This document shows, one piece after another, positions 22,391 through 34,000 of a stretch of DNA of 64,000 nucleotides. The notes beneath the pieces were generated by a model. The model searched no databases and was not told the DNA's origin. It was given only the letters and a program-made list of their open reading frames with translations. Both the position numbers and the translations under genes were made by a program. The number at the start of each line of letters is the position of its first letter. Positions within the stretch are counted from its first letter, which is position 1. The DNA is taken from contig OZ014416.1 in NCBI GenBank assembly GCA_963965975.1, positions 1,798,001-1,862,000 on the forward strand, in the 5' to 3' direction. This DNA comes from Xestospongia bergquistia. Taxonomy: Eukaryota; Porifera; Demospongiae; Haplosclerida; Petrosiidae.

Positions 22391-24627
22391 ATGGAATCTA
22401 AGTATCTGGTCATCCTTCTTGTGGTTCTTTTCTTCTATGTAGTGGCTGCTCAGCAATACTACACAATTGTGGTTGATAGACCTTGGAATAACAATTCGTT
22501 TACTTTAACCTGTAGAGACAACTCGAATAATGACTTCAATAACGCAGTGTGGTTCTTTAATGGCTCAGCTTACGACAGCAACTCGCCTTGTTTTGCCAAG
22601 ACCAACGCTACTAAAAGCGGAGCAACACTAGTTTTCATATTGGTATCAGAATGCGAAGGCTACATCCAGTGTGGAAACAGTAATGAGCTTTCAAGAAGTT
22701 ATGAGACCAACGGTGATTTTTTTTTAGTAATGTTAACTGTTTAGTATCCTAATTCAAAACAATTGTGAAAAACTTTTTCTCAACTTTTACAGCTTATCCA
22801 GAACGTACTTCTGACTACAATGGTACTCAGCAATCATTAAGAGTTGCTGCTGGTACATCCATTACTCTCCCTTGTCATGTAAGAGTGTCTGCTCTTAATG
22901 GGTACATAGTGAACTGGAGAACCTTAAATCCTCTGACTAGTGATATTGGTGTAAGAACTGAACCACATAATCCAGACTATTCTTTGACATTGACAAACTT
23001 GAAAGTATCAGAACATTCATGTAAGAAAATGATAATTATTAGGATGTAATGATTTATTGTTTGTTTCTTTTAGTAATTTACACATGTCGAGTAAGATCAC
23101 AAACTCTAGTTAGTGGTCCTACTAGTATTGATGGTCAAAAGACAAGACTTTATGTTATAGAATACAGTGAGTGTAAATAGATAGATGGACAGATAAGATC
23201 AGTAATTTATTTATTATTTATTTGTTATTCATTCAATTATAGCTCCTCCATCAATTTTACAAGTCTCTGCTCAAACTGGAACTAATGAAGTAATAGAGTT
23301 TACCTCCACAGCTACTGGAAGTAATTTAAACTTCACTTGGTTTTTGAACAATGAACAACTGAGACCAAGTGATGAACGAGTTGATGAATTATCTGGAACT
23401 ACTGGAGTTTTGGGTCTTCGAACACAGAAGTTAAACTTTAATGGACAAAGCAAGACATTAAAACTAGTCATCACTAATAAAGATGTTAATAATAGTGATC
23501 AGAGTGATTCTTATGAAGGATGGTTATTTCAAGTAAATAACACAAGTAAGGTTTGGTACATAAACCAGACAAAACCTCTACAACTGTAATAGTGTAATAT
23601 ATAGCTTCATTTTATATATGTCTATATATAATATATATAGCCATATAAATACATACATAATACACATTACATACATACATAATTATATATATAGTATACA
23701 TATACTCATACATACATATATATGTATTCTAACTATCTCCTACAAGTATAACAACTGACCATATTACAAGCTTCTAACATTGTATTTAATAGTTACTCCA
23801 CATGTTATAACAAATTTAACAAAAGATGTTGTTATGTCAGCATCTTTAAAACTGTTTTTATATTACCTATTGTTATAAAGAATACATTATTTTTAATAAA
23901 TTTTAATATTTATCCTATTTTGTTATTAGTCATTACATCCACTGAAGGACAATCTCAAACGATGACAGTTATTATACTTTCAATTGTCGTCTTTTTACTC
24001 ATTATTATTTGCTTAGTCCTTCTTGTCGTAACTCCTGTCACTGTTTACAAATATAAAAAAAACAAAAGAAAAGTCCCAAACATTCAAGTTGATAATGTCA
24101 ATGAAACTACCGACACCGGACTCTGTGTACATGTAGGAGACTCACATGATGTAGTTATAAAAAAGTCAGCTCTAACTAACTTAGATAAATTTAATAGGGC
24201 TATTATAGAGGTACTTATTGAAATTGGTAAACATGAAGAAACTGTCCAGAGCATCCAACAACGCATTCAAAAACTTATCCATCAGCTTTCAGCTCCTGTA
24301 AGACCCCCACCACCAATTCGAGCTGTTCACTCTAATAATGCAATTCCAGCTTTTGCTGATTGTCGTAGTTATCCAGTAAATATTTGTGATCTTCCTGAAT
24401 CACCAAGACCAGCTGCAAAGACAAAGAGTATCGTTTATTATAATGTGCTACAACCTATAGCAAAATTAGAGATCATACAAGATCTTAAATCTCGAGCTAA
24501 TCCGATATATGATACTACAGGAAATGAATCCAATGAACTGTTGACAACACTATTACAGTCTGAACTTCCGGAAACATATGGTAAATTTATGGAACTTTTA
24601 GAATTAAAAACTAACAATGCTTTGTAA
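22391..24627 (+). CDS. IgR2: five-exon Ig-like membrane receptor, MESKY-class N-domain, tail class A
   Basis: Exons: 22391-22712, 22793-23020, 23074-23166, 23243-23545, 23930-24627 (547 codons; a second in-frame acceptor at 23948 would give 541). Exon 1: signal peptide (LVILLVVLFFYVVAAQ) and four-Cys N-domain (LTC, SPC, SECEGYIQC). Exons 2-3: V-like domain with AYP start, LPCHV, VNW and, after the intron, IYTC. Exon 4: Ig-like domain with FTWFLN and YEGWLFQV but no cysteine. Exon 5: membrane span (VVFLLIIICLVLLVV), basic stop-transfer KYKKNKRK, a helical segment near TNLDKFNRAI, a PPPP run and the C-terminal box SELPETYGKFMELLE. It also has VYYNVL, which fits an ITIM by pattern. The N-terminal half is almost identical to IgR3, the tail to IgR4 and IgR6. 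Function is inferred: cell-surface recognition. Confidence 0.88.
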
Positions 24628-25880
24628 CCTTATATAACAAATATATAAGGACAATTTTATCTATAATTATAGTACATTTCTTTTTAGTATTTTGCTTAAT
24701 TACTACTCTGCATTTTTGTTATTGTTTTTTTTAAATAATAAGCTACAGGGTGATGTGTTATCTATTATGACTTTATTAAGAAATCTGTGTGTTGTATCAA
24801 ACTATGACATGATCAAGATTATCACCCTACTTCATTTGTTTCCATAGTAAGTCCACTGATATTCAAGTTACATATTGACTAATTGTTACAATGTAACGAC
24901 ACACCCAAAATTTAAATCCAATTCTATAAGTATGCTTCTTTTTTCTAATACATATCAACTCTCAGGAGAAGCACCCATCAATGTAATTTCTTTCTTAGAA
25001 CTATTTATTTCTGTCATCATATATTCCAATAGTTGATAAACAACAAATGAATAGATGGATAGAAAATGTCATAAAGGTCCACTATACCAGACGTGTCCAT
25101 AGAAACAAACATTAATATAGTAGTCTATCATTGAACCTGTAGTTGGATTCTAATGAATACCTCCCCTGTGAGCATCATTCAGTGTTCTTTAGTAAATAGA
25201 TATTCAAAAATAGACTAACATGATATTAATAAATATAAACCAACACTTTAGTCATAATATTATATATTCTTGTCTTTCAAATTTGATACACATAGGTTTG
25301 TATTAAGGAATGTTGTATTTTTTATTATAGTCACAAAATATGTTCTCATAAAATAACATGTAGGAGATTTTCCATGTCAATAGTTCACTTTAATAACCAT
25401 ATTTTCAGTTAATATAAAAGGATTATTTAATACTTCATTAGCTTGAAGGCTTCTTCAAATATAATAATAACTCATGAGTATAATACATTATGAAGGAAGT
25501 AATATTGTTTCTTTATTGTGCCATTTCTTGACAGTTTATGTTCCAATATACCCACACAATTAGTAATGTCATTTCAGTCACAGGCCATTGCTCCGTTAGC
25601 TTGAAGGTACATTGGTTGACACAAGATAATAACTTATGAGTATAATACATTATAAAGGAAGTAACATTGTTTGTTTATTGTGCCATAACTTGATACATTA
25701 GAAATTCCAATATACCCACACAACTGGTGATAGTCACGGACCATTACTTCATTAGCTTGAGGGGACATTGACCACACATCATCAGATGTTAATTCATTAA
25801 TATAATACATTATAAAGAAATAAACATTTTTTCTTTAGTAGGTCACAGTTGCTTTGTCTTACATTAATAATTAATGCTAA
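24628..25880. other. 3' flank of IgR2 with inverted copy at 37130-38350
   Basis: No gene. The stretch is near-identical, in reverse, to the flank of IgR4. Its right part (~25440-25800) carries two to three reversed units of a ~170-bp repeat described separately. Confidence 0.75.
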
Positions 25881-26762
25881 AATAAAGACAACTATCTCTT
25901 ACCTGCAGTGTCCACTATAGTGTTTTAGCTAGCATTGTGTAATTGAGATCATATGAAGAAGGGAAGGTATGCCTAACTACTGTACTATGTTTTCTGCTAA
26001 GACCATTTGACCATATAAGGAATAATAGTATGAAGTCTTTGAACAACCAACAAGGTTTTAAGACATCAGACTTATAAAGTACAATTAAACTTTGCTTAAA
26101 TATAACTTGTTCATTTTCTACAATGCTGGAGACCACACCTACACACAAATTCTGCTTTCTGGCTACTTAGTACTATTATGTGATTACTGTATAATTATTA
26201 TTAGATTACAAGCTATTCAACAACTTCCATATATGGTAAAAATAGTAAAGACTTACAAGGAACTAAATGAAGTTTGACACTATTTCTCTTCCTATAAGTG
26301 GTCTTAGTATAAAATACAACATGATATAACTAGAAATATTGTTACTCAAAAGATATGGGTAAGAAAAAGGTACAACCAAATGTAAGATCAGCATATTTTA
26401 ATACTGATTCCTTCCTATTCTCTAAACTCTAAAGATTAAAGTACATGACCTGAGGTTTGGATTGGTTCCAGTGGGTAATGTTCAAAGGTCAGACTGTCGT
26501 ATAGTCTCTAGATTTCTGTAATGATAACTATACTCTATCCGAGTTTAGAAGAGCCACCCAGACATGTGAATGTAGATTTTAAGGGAGTAATCTATTAAAC
26601 AATAGTCATAAATATTGACTATTTGATTAATGGAATATCTATTATCATAATTTAGTTATAAGATCACTTACTTGTTGTGATAGTCTTGTTTACTTGAAAT
26701 AACCATCCTTCATGATAATCACTCTGTTCATTATTATTAACATCTTTATCACTGATGACTAA
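25880..26762 (-). repeat. Inverted copy of IgR3 exon 4 end and intron 4 (pairs with ~32086-32970)
   Basis: Reverse-complement similarity to IgR3 runs from the intron into the last ~100 bp of exon 4 (26655-26762, complement of codons for TNKDVNNN and EGWLFQV). It stops abruptly at about 26762, where a forward-strand tail fragment begins. Confidence 0.85.
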
Positions 26763-27225
26763 TAAAGATAAGTTTAATGCAGCTGTTATGACCGTACTCC
26801 TACAAATTTCATAACTGTAAGATACTAGCAATAGCATCAAGCAACATATTATAATGCTTTTATCCCATTTCCTATCATCTCCCTACCAAACTCCACGCCA
26901 TCCAAAAGGCTCTCGAATTCAAACAGATGGAGGAAGTACAGAAATTGTTATGACTGATAATTGTTATAACTCAAATGAACAACATATTTATGATGAACCT
27001 ACTAACCCACTAACAAAAAATGTAGATAATGATGATCGTTATGTAACACAATACCTTATGGCCAAACTGGATTACGTACCTGAAGTTAAATGTCTTAGTA
27101 ATCCATCTTATGATACTTCTACAAATGAGCCCAATGAGTTAACAAGTCTTTTAAAAGCTAAACTTCCCAATACTTACAATAAATTTAAAGAACTTACAGA
27201 CTACCTAGGCAACTGTAGCAACTAA
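26655..27225. pseudogene. Mosaic IgR pseudogene: reversed exon 4 piece joined to a forward class B tail
   Basis: 26655-26762 is minus-strand exon 4; 26763-27225 is plus-strand tail similar to IgR3 from GATAAGTTTAATG onward. The tail has an early in-frame stop (TTTCATAA where IgR3 has TTTCACGA) and frame damage, then a long open stretch with SNPSYDTST and KAKLPNTYNKFKEL. It has no exons 1-3 and no membrane exon next to it. The junction looks like the scar of an inversion or inverted duplication. Confidence 0.85.
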
Positions 27226-27283
27226 CCTTTATTTAAAGAGAATATTTTTTGCAAATTTTTAATTAAAAATTTAATGTTGTTTA

Positions 27284-27516
27284 CACCATAAAAATTGATT
27301 GGTTGAATTAAATAATACATGGTTATACAGGTTGCATATGTAAACATAATACTATTTTGATAACTAATGTACTTTGATATTGATGGTTTGTAGCTACATA
27401 AACAGTAGTACATTAATAATGGAAACAGTATTATAATTACTTTTTCGACAAAAATAAGTTTACAATTGCAACCTGTATAACCAATGATGGTTAAATCAAC
27501 CATCATTTTTACAGTG
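27284..27516. mobile_element. 233-bp MITE with long terminal inverted repeats and TA target duplication
   Basis: Ends CACCATAAAAA and TTTTTACAGTG are imperfect inverted repeats; the similarity goes about 60 bp inward and includes GGTTATACAGGTTGCA and its complement. TA flanks both ends. The homologous place in the IgR3 3' flank (~36255-36285) lacks the insert. TA duplication and CAC-type ends suggest a Tc1/mariner-driven element; there is no transposase. Confidence 0.8.
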
Positions 27517-27861
27517 TAATTCTATATCTATTACCATTTTTAATTGTTAATTTTGTTGTTTTTTATAACAAAAAATATAAAAGTTTTTAACTAAGATCAA
27601 CTAAAATGATGGGCCAATTGACTACGAGATTATAATCTTAAGCTGTTCCCATGACAACACAATGTTATATTCACATAGAAAATTTGTAAATTTTATATTT
27701 ATAATGTCTACTGATGATTTTGTACATTGCGACCAAATGTCTTTAAAATATTACCAAAATTTCTAAATTTGAAAACCTCAACGCATTAAATTCTGCGAAA
27801 AGAAAAATGTAGAGATTCACAAGTGAAAGGAACATATATATGGACCAAGTAGGATATGACT

Positions 27862-27923
<62 letters not shown>

Positions 27924-28307
27924 AATCCCATTAGACCTCATACACTACACAAGGTGCTAACAGTAGTATATATAATTATAGTAGTGAGTTATTGTTTACC
28001 ACATAAAGAAATTGCCAATTTTTTACAAGAAAAACTTTCAACATAACTACAATATGATATCGTCACTGAATACAAACAAAATACTACATCTCATAAAAGA
28101 ACTGTTTGTTGTTTCAATGTCCAACATTTAGTTGTTGTAGTTAAATTGGTTTACAATTTTTACTTTTTTTGATAGCAAAACCAAGTCCTCAATGCCTTGT
28201 TACAAAAAGAGGCTATGAGGAGTATTCCACAGCTCCTAACCAGCTGTTAATAGACTATCATTCCTTCTATCAATTTAACAAACCATTCATGTATTCATCC
28301 ATTCATA

Positions 28308-28344
<37 letters not shown>

Positions 28345-29340
28345 TAGATGGACAGATAACCAGCTGGTGTCAATTCAATTATAGTGAGGTGTTGTAGCTA
28401 ATTGTGCCATTATTACATCACATGAGAGTTATGACATAATAACTTCCTTTTTGCCTTCTTTATAGAAGGGTAATTCCCAAAGTTTGATGATATAAACTGT
28501 TTAATTGTACAACTGTTGTGGTATTTGTGAGAATTGAATATCACAGGAATTTCTTCTTATCACAGCTGGCATTAGAAAATATTCAATATAATATTTCACA
28601 CCATTAAATCCAAGTTAGAAAATTTAATATCTAGTCTATTACTTTAATTAGTTTTCTGAGGTACAACTATGAAGGAAGTAGCCACCATTCTAAAAGGAAA
28701 TTGATACAACTACACATATAATATACAATATGTTTATATTAAGCATTTGAAAGAACTCACTTGGTGATGAAATTAAGGAAGCCAAGTTATGATCTAATTG
28801 TGGAGATTATATTAAATTTTTATTATGGATGGATAGCTGATGGATGAATGGATGGATGGATGGATTAATGGATGGATATTATAGGTGATTAGATCAACAG
28901 TTTATAAATGACGGAGGGAAGATACCTGAATGGAAGTAGTCCCATTTCAACAGCTGTATTAGGATATGTATATAGAACTTATAATATAAAGTACACTTAA
29001 TAAAAACTATCAATACACATTACTAGTTAATGTAGTATATATCAAAAACCTCTTATAAAAGATGTTCCAAATTCAAGGTATTTGTCCTACAGTCTTGCAT
29101 ATATTGATGAATTATTTAATCTCTATTATATTGAGGACACTGTGTATCAAGTCAATTAATTAAGCATTTATTAAAGTAACAAGGGATTTATTCCCTACAA
29201 CAGTTAACATCAATAATTAATTAATTAATTAATTAATTAAGTGTTTATTAAAATAGTGAGATGATTTCAGAGTTATTCCCTACAACAATTAACATTAATG
29301 AATTATATAAATTAAATGCTTATTTAAGTAGAGAGATGAT

Positions 29341-29738
29341 GCCCTACAACAATTAACATTAATGAATTATATAAATTAAATGCTTATTTAAGTAGAGAGA
29401 TGATGCCCTACAACAATTAACATTAATGAATTATATAAATTAAATGCTTATTTAAGTAGAGAGATGATGCCCTACAACAATTAACATTAATGAATTATAT
29501 AAATTAAATGCTTATTTAAGTAGAGAGATGATGCCCTACAACAATTAACATTAATGAATTATATAAATTAAATGCTTATTTAAGTAGAGAGATGATGCCC
29601 TACAACAATTAACATTAATGAATTATATAAATTAAATGCTTATTTAAGTAGAGAGATGATGCCCTACAACAATTAACATTAATGAATTATATAAATTAAA
29701 TGCTTATTTAAGTAGAGAGATGATGCCCTACAACAAAT
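29341..29738. repeat. 64-bp minisatellite, near-perfect copies
   Basis: Six full copies starting at 29341, 29405, 29469, 29533, 29597 and 29661, plus a partial one at 29725. Each begins GCCCTACAACAATTAACATT and shows virtually no divergence. Two degenerate units precede them from about 29185. Confidence 0.97.
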
Positions 29739-29779
29739 TTTAAATTGCTATGTCAACTAACATGTACATATATCAGTTA

Positions 29780-29782
<3 letters not shown>

Positions 29783-29876
<94 letters not shown>
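29783..29876. repeat. (TG)47 microsatellite
   Basis: About 47 uninterrupted TG units, just right of the 64-bp minisatellite. Confidence 0.98.
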
Positions 29877-29878
<2 letters not shown>

Positions 29879-30555
29879 ATGACAGTTACATGTTACAGTT
29901 ATTAATATATACATGTAGATTAGAATTAAATTCATATAATTATAAAGTGTTGTATGTTACAGTCCTACATGTCAGATTCACTTTTAAAATCAATCATTTA
30001 TAAAGTCCGTTCACAATATTTAATCTTTGTTATCAACTCCATAAACAATTCCATTGTTCATGTTCACTGGTAGTGAAGATCTTGAGTTGATCTCTTCCAG
30101 TTTCAAAGTTATGGTAGCTATGTTATACTGATAAGCATATGAACTTCATAGATTTGTGTATAAACAAAGATGAAGTCATTTGATTGGTTTGTAAGAGTCA
30201 AAGCAACTTTATGGATATGTTTGTAGATAACATTTGTGTAACCTCCGCTATCATCACATACAGTATTGATAAGCTGGCATAGAGAAGTGTAGAGTTTATA
30301 TTGTTTTGAGTCTTATTGCTGTATGTATGAAAACAAGTCCTGCACTTTTGAAAATTCAACATTTTGTGGGCATTTTGAACCCATCACTTACAGAATGTGT
30401 AGATATTTTTAATAGTCTGAAAATGAGCAAAAAATGTGAGATATTTAACTAAATGCTTGTTCAGGAATAAGAGTAACATTTTAATTACTGTGTGGGGGGC
30501 TGAGGTCCAAGTTTATATACAGCTGTCAGCTGCATGGGATGTCTGAACAATGGTC
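29877..30555. other. Insert sequence unique to the right segmental copy
   Basis: About 680 bp with no recognisable gene. It is part of the ~1.37 kb missing from the left copy at ~21912-21925, so it was either inserted here or deleted there. Confidence 0.6.
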
Positions 30556-31014
30556 GCAGAATGTGCTACGAATACTTTTAACTATATTCATAGTTAGAGA
30601 TTAAGTATGACACACTCAACGTTAATTAAAATTTCAAAAACACTTAAAAACAATCATGTAGGAATATAGATTTTAAAGTGTTGTGTTTAGAGACAGAAAA
30701 TGCAATACTTGAAGATACATTAAAATCATATACATAAGACTTTAATTCCTAAGTTGCATTATATTAACTTCACATTGAAATATGACTTTTTCTGCCAAGA
30801 CTCTAGCTCACTTTGTAACAAAACTGGTGCTAGAAGAGAATCAGTGTGGTGTGATTTGTTGTTAGCTTGAAGTTTAGAGCATCAAAGGATGGGCGAAACT
30901 TACTAGTAATTAGTAATTAGAGTGTGTGGGTGTGTAGATAGCTCTTTGGCTAAAAAGAACTAGGTAATAATTTTGGAGTCAGTTGTCTATATAGCACTAT
31001 AGATCATTGGTCTA

Positions 31015-34000
31015 ATGGAATCGAAGTATCTGGTCATCCTTCTTGTGGTTCTTTTTTTCTATGTAGTGGCTGCTCAGCAATACTACATGATTGCGGTTGA
31101 TAGAGTTTTGAATAGCAATTCGTTTACTTTAACCTGTAGAGACAACTCGAATCACGACCTCAACAACGCAGAGTGGTTCTTTAATGGCTCAGCTTATGAC
31201 AGCAACTCGCCTTGTTTTGCCAAGACCAACGCTACTAAAAGCGGAGCAACGCTAGCTTTCGTGTTGGTGTCAGAATGCGAAGGCTACATCCAGTGTGGAA
31301 ACAGCAATGAGCTTTCAAGAAGTTATGAGACCAACGGTGAGTTTTAGTAATGTTAACTGTATTTAGTTTTTAATGTCCTAATTCAAAACGATTGTGAAAA
31401 CCTTTTTCTCATCTTTTACAGCTTATCCAGAACGTACTTCTGACTACAGTGCTACTCAGCAATCGTTAAGAGTTGCTGCTGGTACATCTATTACTCTCCC
31501 TTGTCATGTAAGAGTATCTGCTCTTGATGGGTACATAGTGAACTGGAGAACCCAAAATCCTTCGACTGGAAGTATTGGTGATAGAACTGAACCACATAAT
31601 CCAGACTATTCTTTGACACTGACAAACTTGAAAGTATCAGAACATTCATGTAAGAAAATGATATTATAATGTAATGATTTTATTGTTTGTATGTTTTAGT
31701 AATTTACACATGTCGAGTGAGATCACAAACTCTAGTTAGTGGTCTTATTAGTATTGATGGCGAAGTGACTCGTCTTTATGTTATAGAATACAGTGAGTAT
31801 AAATAGATGGATGAACAGATAAGATCAGTAATTTATTTATTATTTATTTGTTATTCATTCAATTATAGCTCCTCCATCAATTTTACAAGTCTCTGCTCAA
31901 ACTAGAACTAATGAAATAATAGACTTCACCTCCACAGCTACTGGAAGTGATTTAAACTTCACTTGGTTTTTGAACAATGAACAACTGAGACCTAGTGATG
32001 AACGAGTTGAGAGATTATCTTCATCTGGAACTACTGGAGTATTAAGTCTTCGAACACAGAAGTTAATCTTTAATGGACAAAGCAAGAGATTAAAACTAGT
32101 CATCACTAATAAAGATGTTAATAATAATGATCAGAATGATTCTCATGAAGGATGGTTATTCCAAGTAAACAAGACTATCACAACAAGTAAGTGATCTTAT
32201 AACCAAAATATGATAATAAATAGATGCTCCATTAATCAAATAGTCAATATTTATGACTATTGTTTAATAGACTACTCCCTTAAAATCTACATACGATTTG
32301 TCAATGAGCATAATTGTATATGTATAGTTAGTTATTATTACAGAAGTCCAATGGGACAGTCCAACCTTTGGACATTACCCACATTACCCAGTGGGACTAA
32401 TCCAAACCTCATGTCATGTAATCTTTAGAGTTTAGAGAATAGGAAGGAATCAGTATTAAAATATGCTGATCTCAGTCCGACTGTGCCACTGGGTTTCTGT
32501 ATATTATACATATGGTTGTACCTGTTTCTTTCCCATACCTTTTGAGTAACAATATTTCTAGTTATATCATGTTGTATTTTATACTAAGACCACTTATATG
32601 AAGAGAAATAGTGTCAAACTTTATTTAGTTCCTTGTAAGTCCTTTACTATTTTTACCATATATGGAAGTTGTTGAATGGCTTGTAATCTAATAATGATTA
32701 TACAGTAATCACATAATAGTACTAAGTAGCCAGAAAGCAGAATTTGTTTGTAGGTGTGGTCTCCAGCATTTTAGAAAATGAACAAGTTATATTTAAGCTA
32801 CGTTTAATTGTACTTTATAAGTCTGATGTCTTGTTGGTTGTTCAAAGACTTCATACTATTATTCCTTATATGGTCAAATGAACTTAGCAGAAAACATAGT
32901 ACAGTAGTTAGACACACCTTCCCTTTTTATGTGGTTTCAATTATACTAAAACATATATAAGACACTGCAGGTAAAGTGTAGTTATCTTTACTTTTAAAGT
33001 CTCATTAAATATTAATCCAAGACAATGCAAGCATCACAGTATAGAGGATATTGTTAAAATTTAAAATAGCATTGATGAATAGTCTTGCAGAACAAGTTCC
33101 TTCCTATGGAAAAACTCAAAAGAATAAGTATCTTCATATGGGAAAACTATAATTAGGTCTAGATTTATTATAAAGATGTCTGGAGTGAATGGAGTTACAA
33201 ACTCCATTTACGTCAAGACATGTTTCGATATTAATAATCAAACAGGGAAAAATTTGTCTTGAAAATAAACAAATTGTTCTCTTGTGATGTGTAAGGTAAA
33301 AAATTACCCTAACATCTACTACCAATATTTAGCAACTATAGTAATAATTATAATAGTTACAATTAGTGATGCCACGATATATTGATATATCGATATATTG
33401 TGATATAACACGATTGCAATACAATTGTAAAATGCTTTGTTATGTCGCGACAGAAAATTAATAATAATTATGGGCATGCCCCTTTGTAATTCCACGTGCT
33501 TGAACATGGTGTGAAAATAATGTCGCTTTAATGGAACCAACTTGTCCCTAAGCAGAAGTACAAAAGATAATATAAACCAGGCTCCAGTAAGGACGCAAAA
33601 AGCTTGACACAGTTAACTCTTGGTGGGACAATTGCGCAAGTGGCACCGTTTACTCGAGACAGCGTGAAACATCAACAACTTGTTGACGCTACTGCTGTCT
33701 TTATTTGTCAAAGCCTACAGCCCATAAATGTTGTTGATCAGCCAAGCTTTAGGAATTTGCTAAAGATTGCCGAACCTCAATTCCAGCTACCACATCGAAC
33801 ATATTTTACAGACAAGGTTATCCCTGGAAAATACCGTGATGTTCGTGCTGTTGTTGAGAAACAGCTAGCAGCAGTAGAGAAGTGCACAATGACTACAGAT
33901 CTTTGGACATCACAACACCAACAGCGTGCTTACATATCCTTGACTGTGCACTTTGTCAACAATGAGTTCAAATTACAATCAAGATGTTTACAAACACTTG

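Larger units (their letters stand above)
20410..23540 (+). repeat. Segmental duplication, left copy (pairs with 27682-32175)
   Basis: Near-identical, collinear sequence covers the IgR1-IgR2 spacer, the IgR2 promoter and IgR2 exons 1-4. Homology stops close to the end of exon 4, so the two genes carry different tails. The right copy has about 1.37 kb more between 29185 and 30555, mostly minisatellite. Confidence 0.95.
27682..32175 (+). repeat. Segmental duplication, right copy (pairs with 20410-23540)
   Basis: Begins exactly where similarity to the IgR3 3' flank stops (about 27680) and extends through IgR3 exon 4. It includes a CT tract (27866-27923), the second candidate tail exon (28176 on), a (TA)n tract (~28312-28341) and extra repeat DNA at 29185-30555 that is absent from the left copy. 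The rest of 27226-31014 holds no gene. Confidence 0.95.

Noticed and set aside
29341-29738. Regular repeats resembling a CRISPR array
   Set aside because: Units are contiguous and identical with no variable spacers, in animal DNA; this is a minisatellite.
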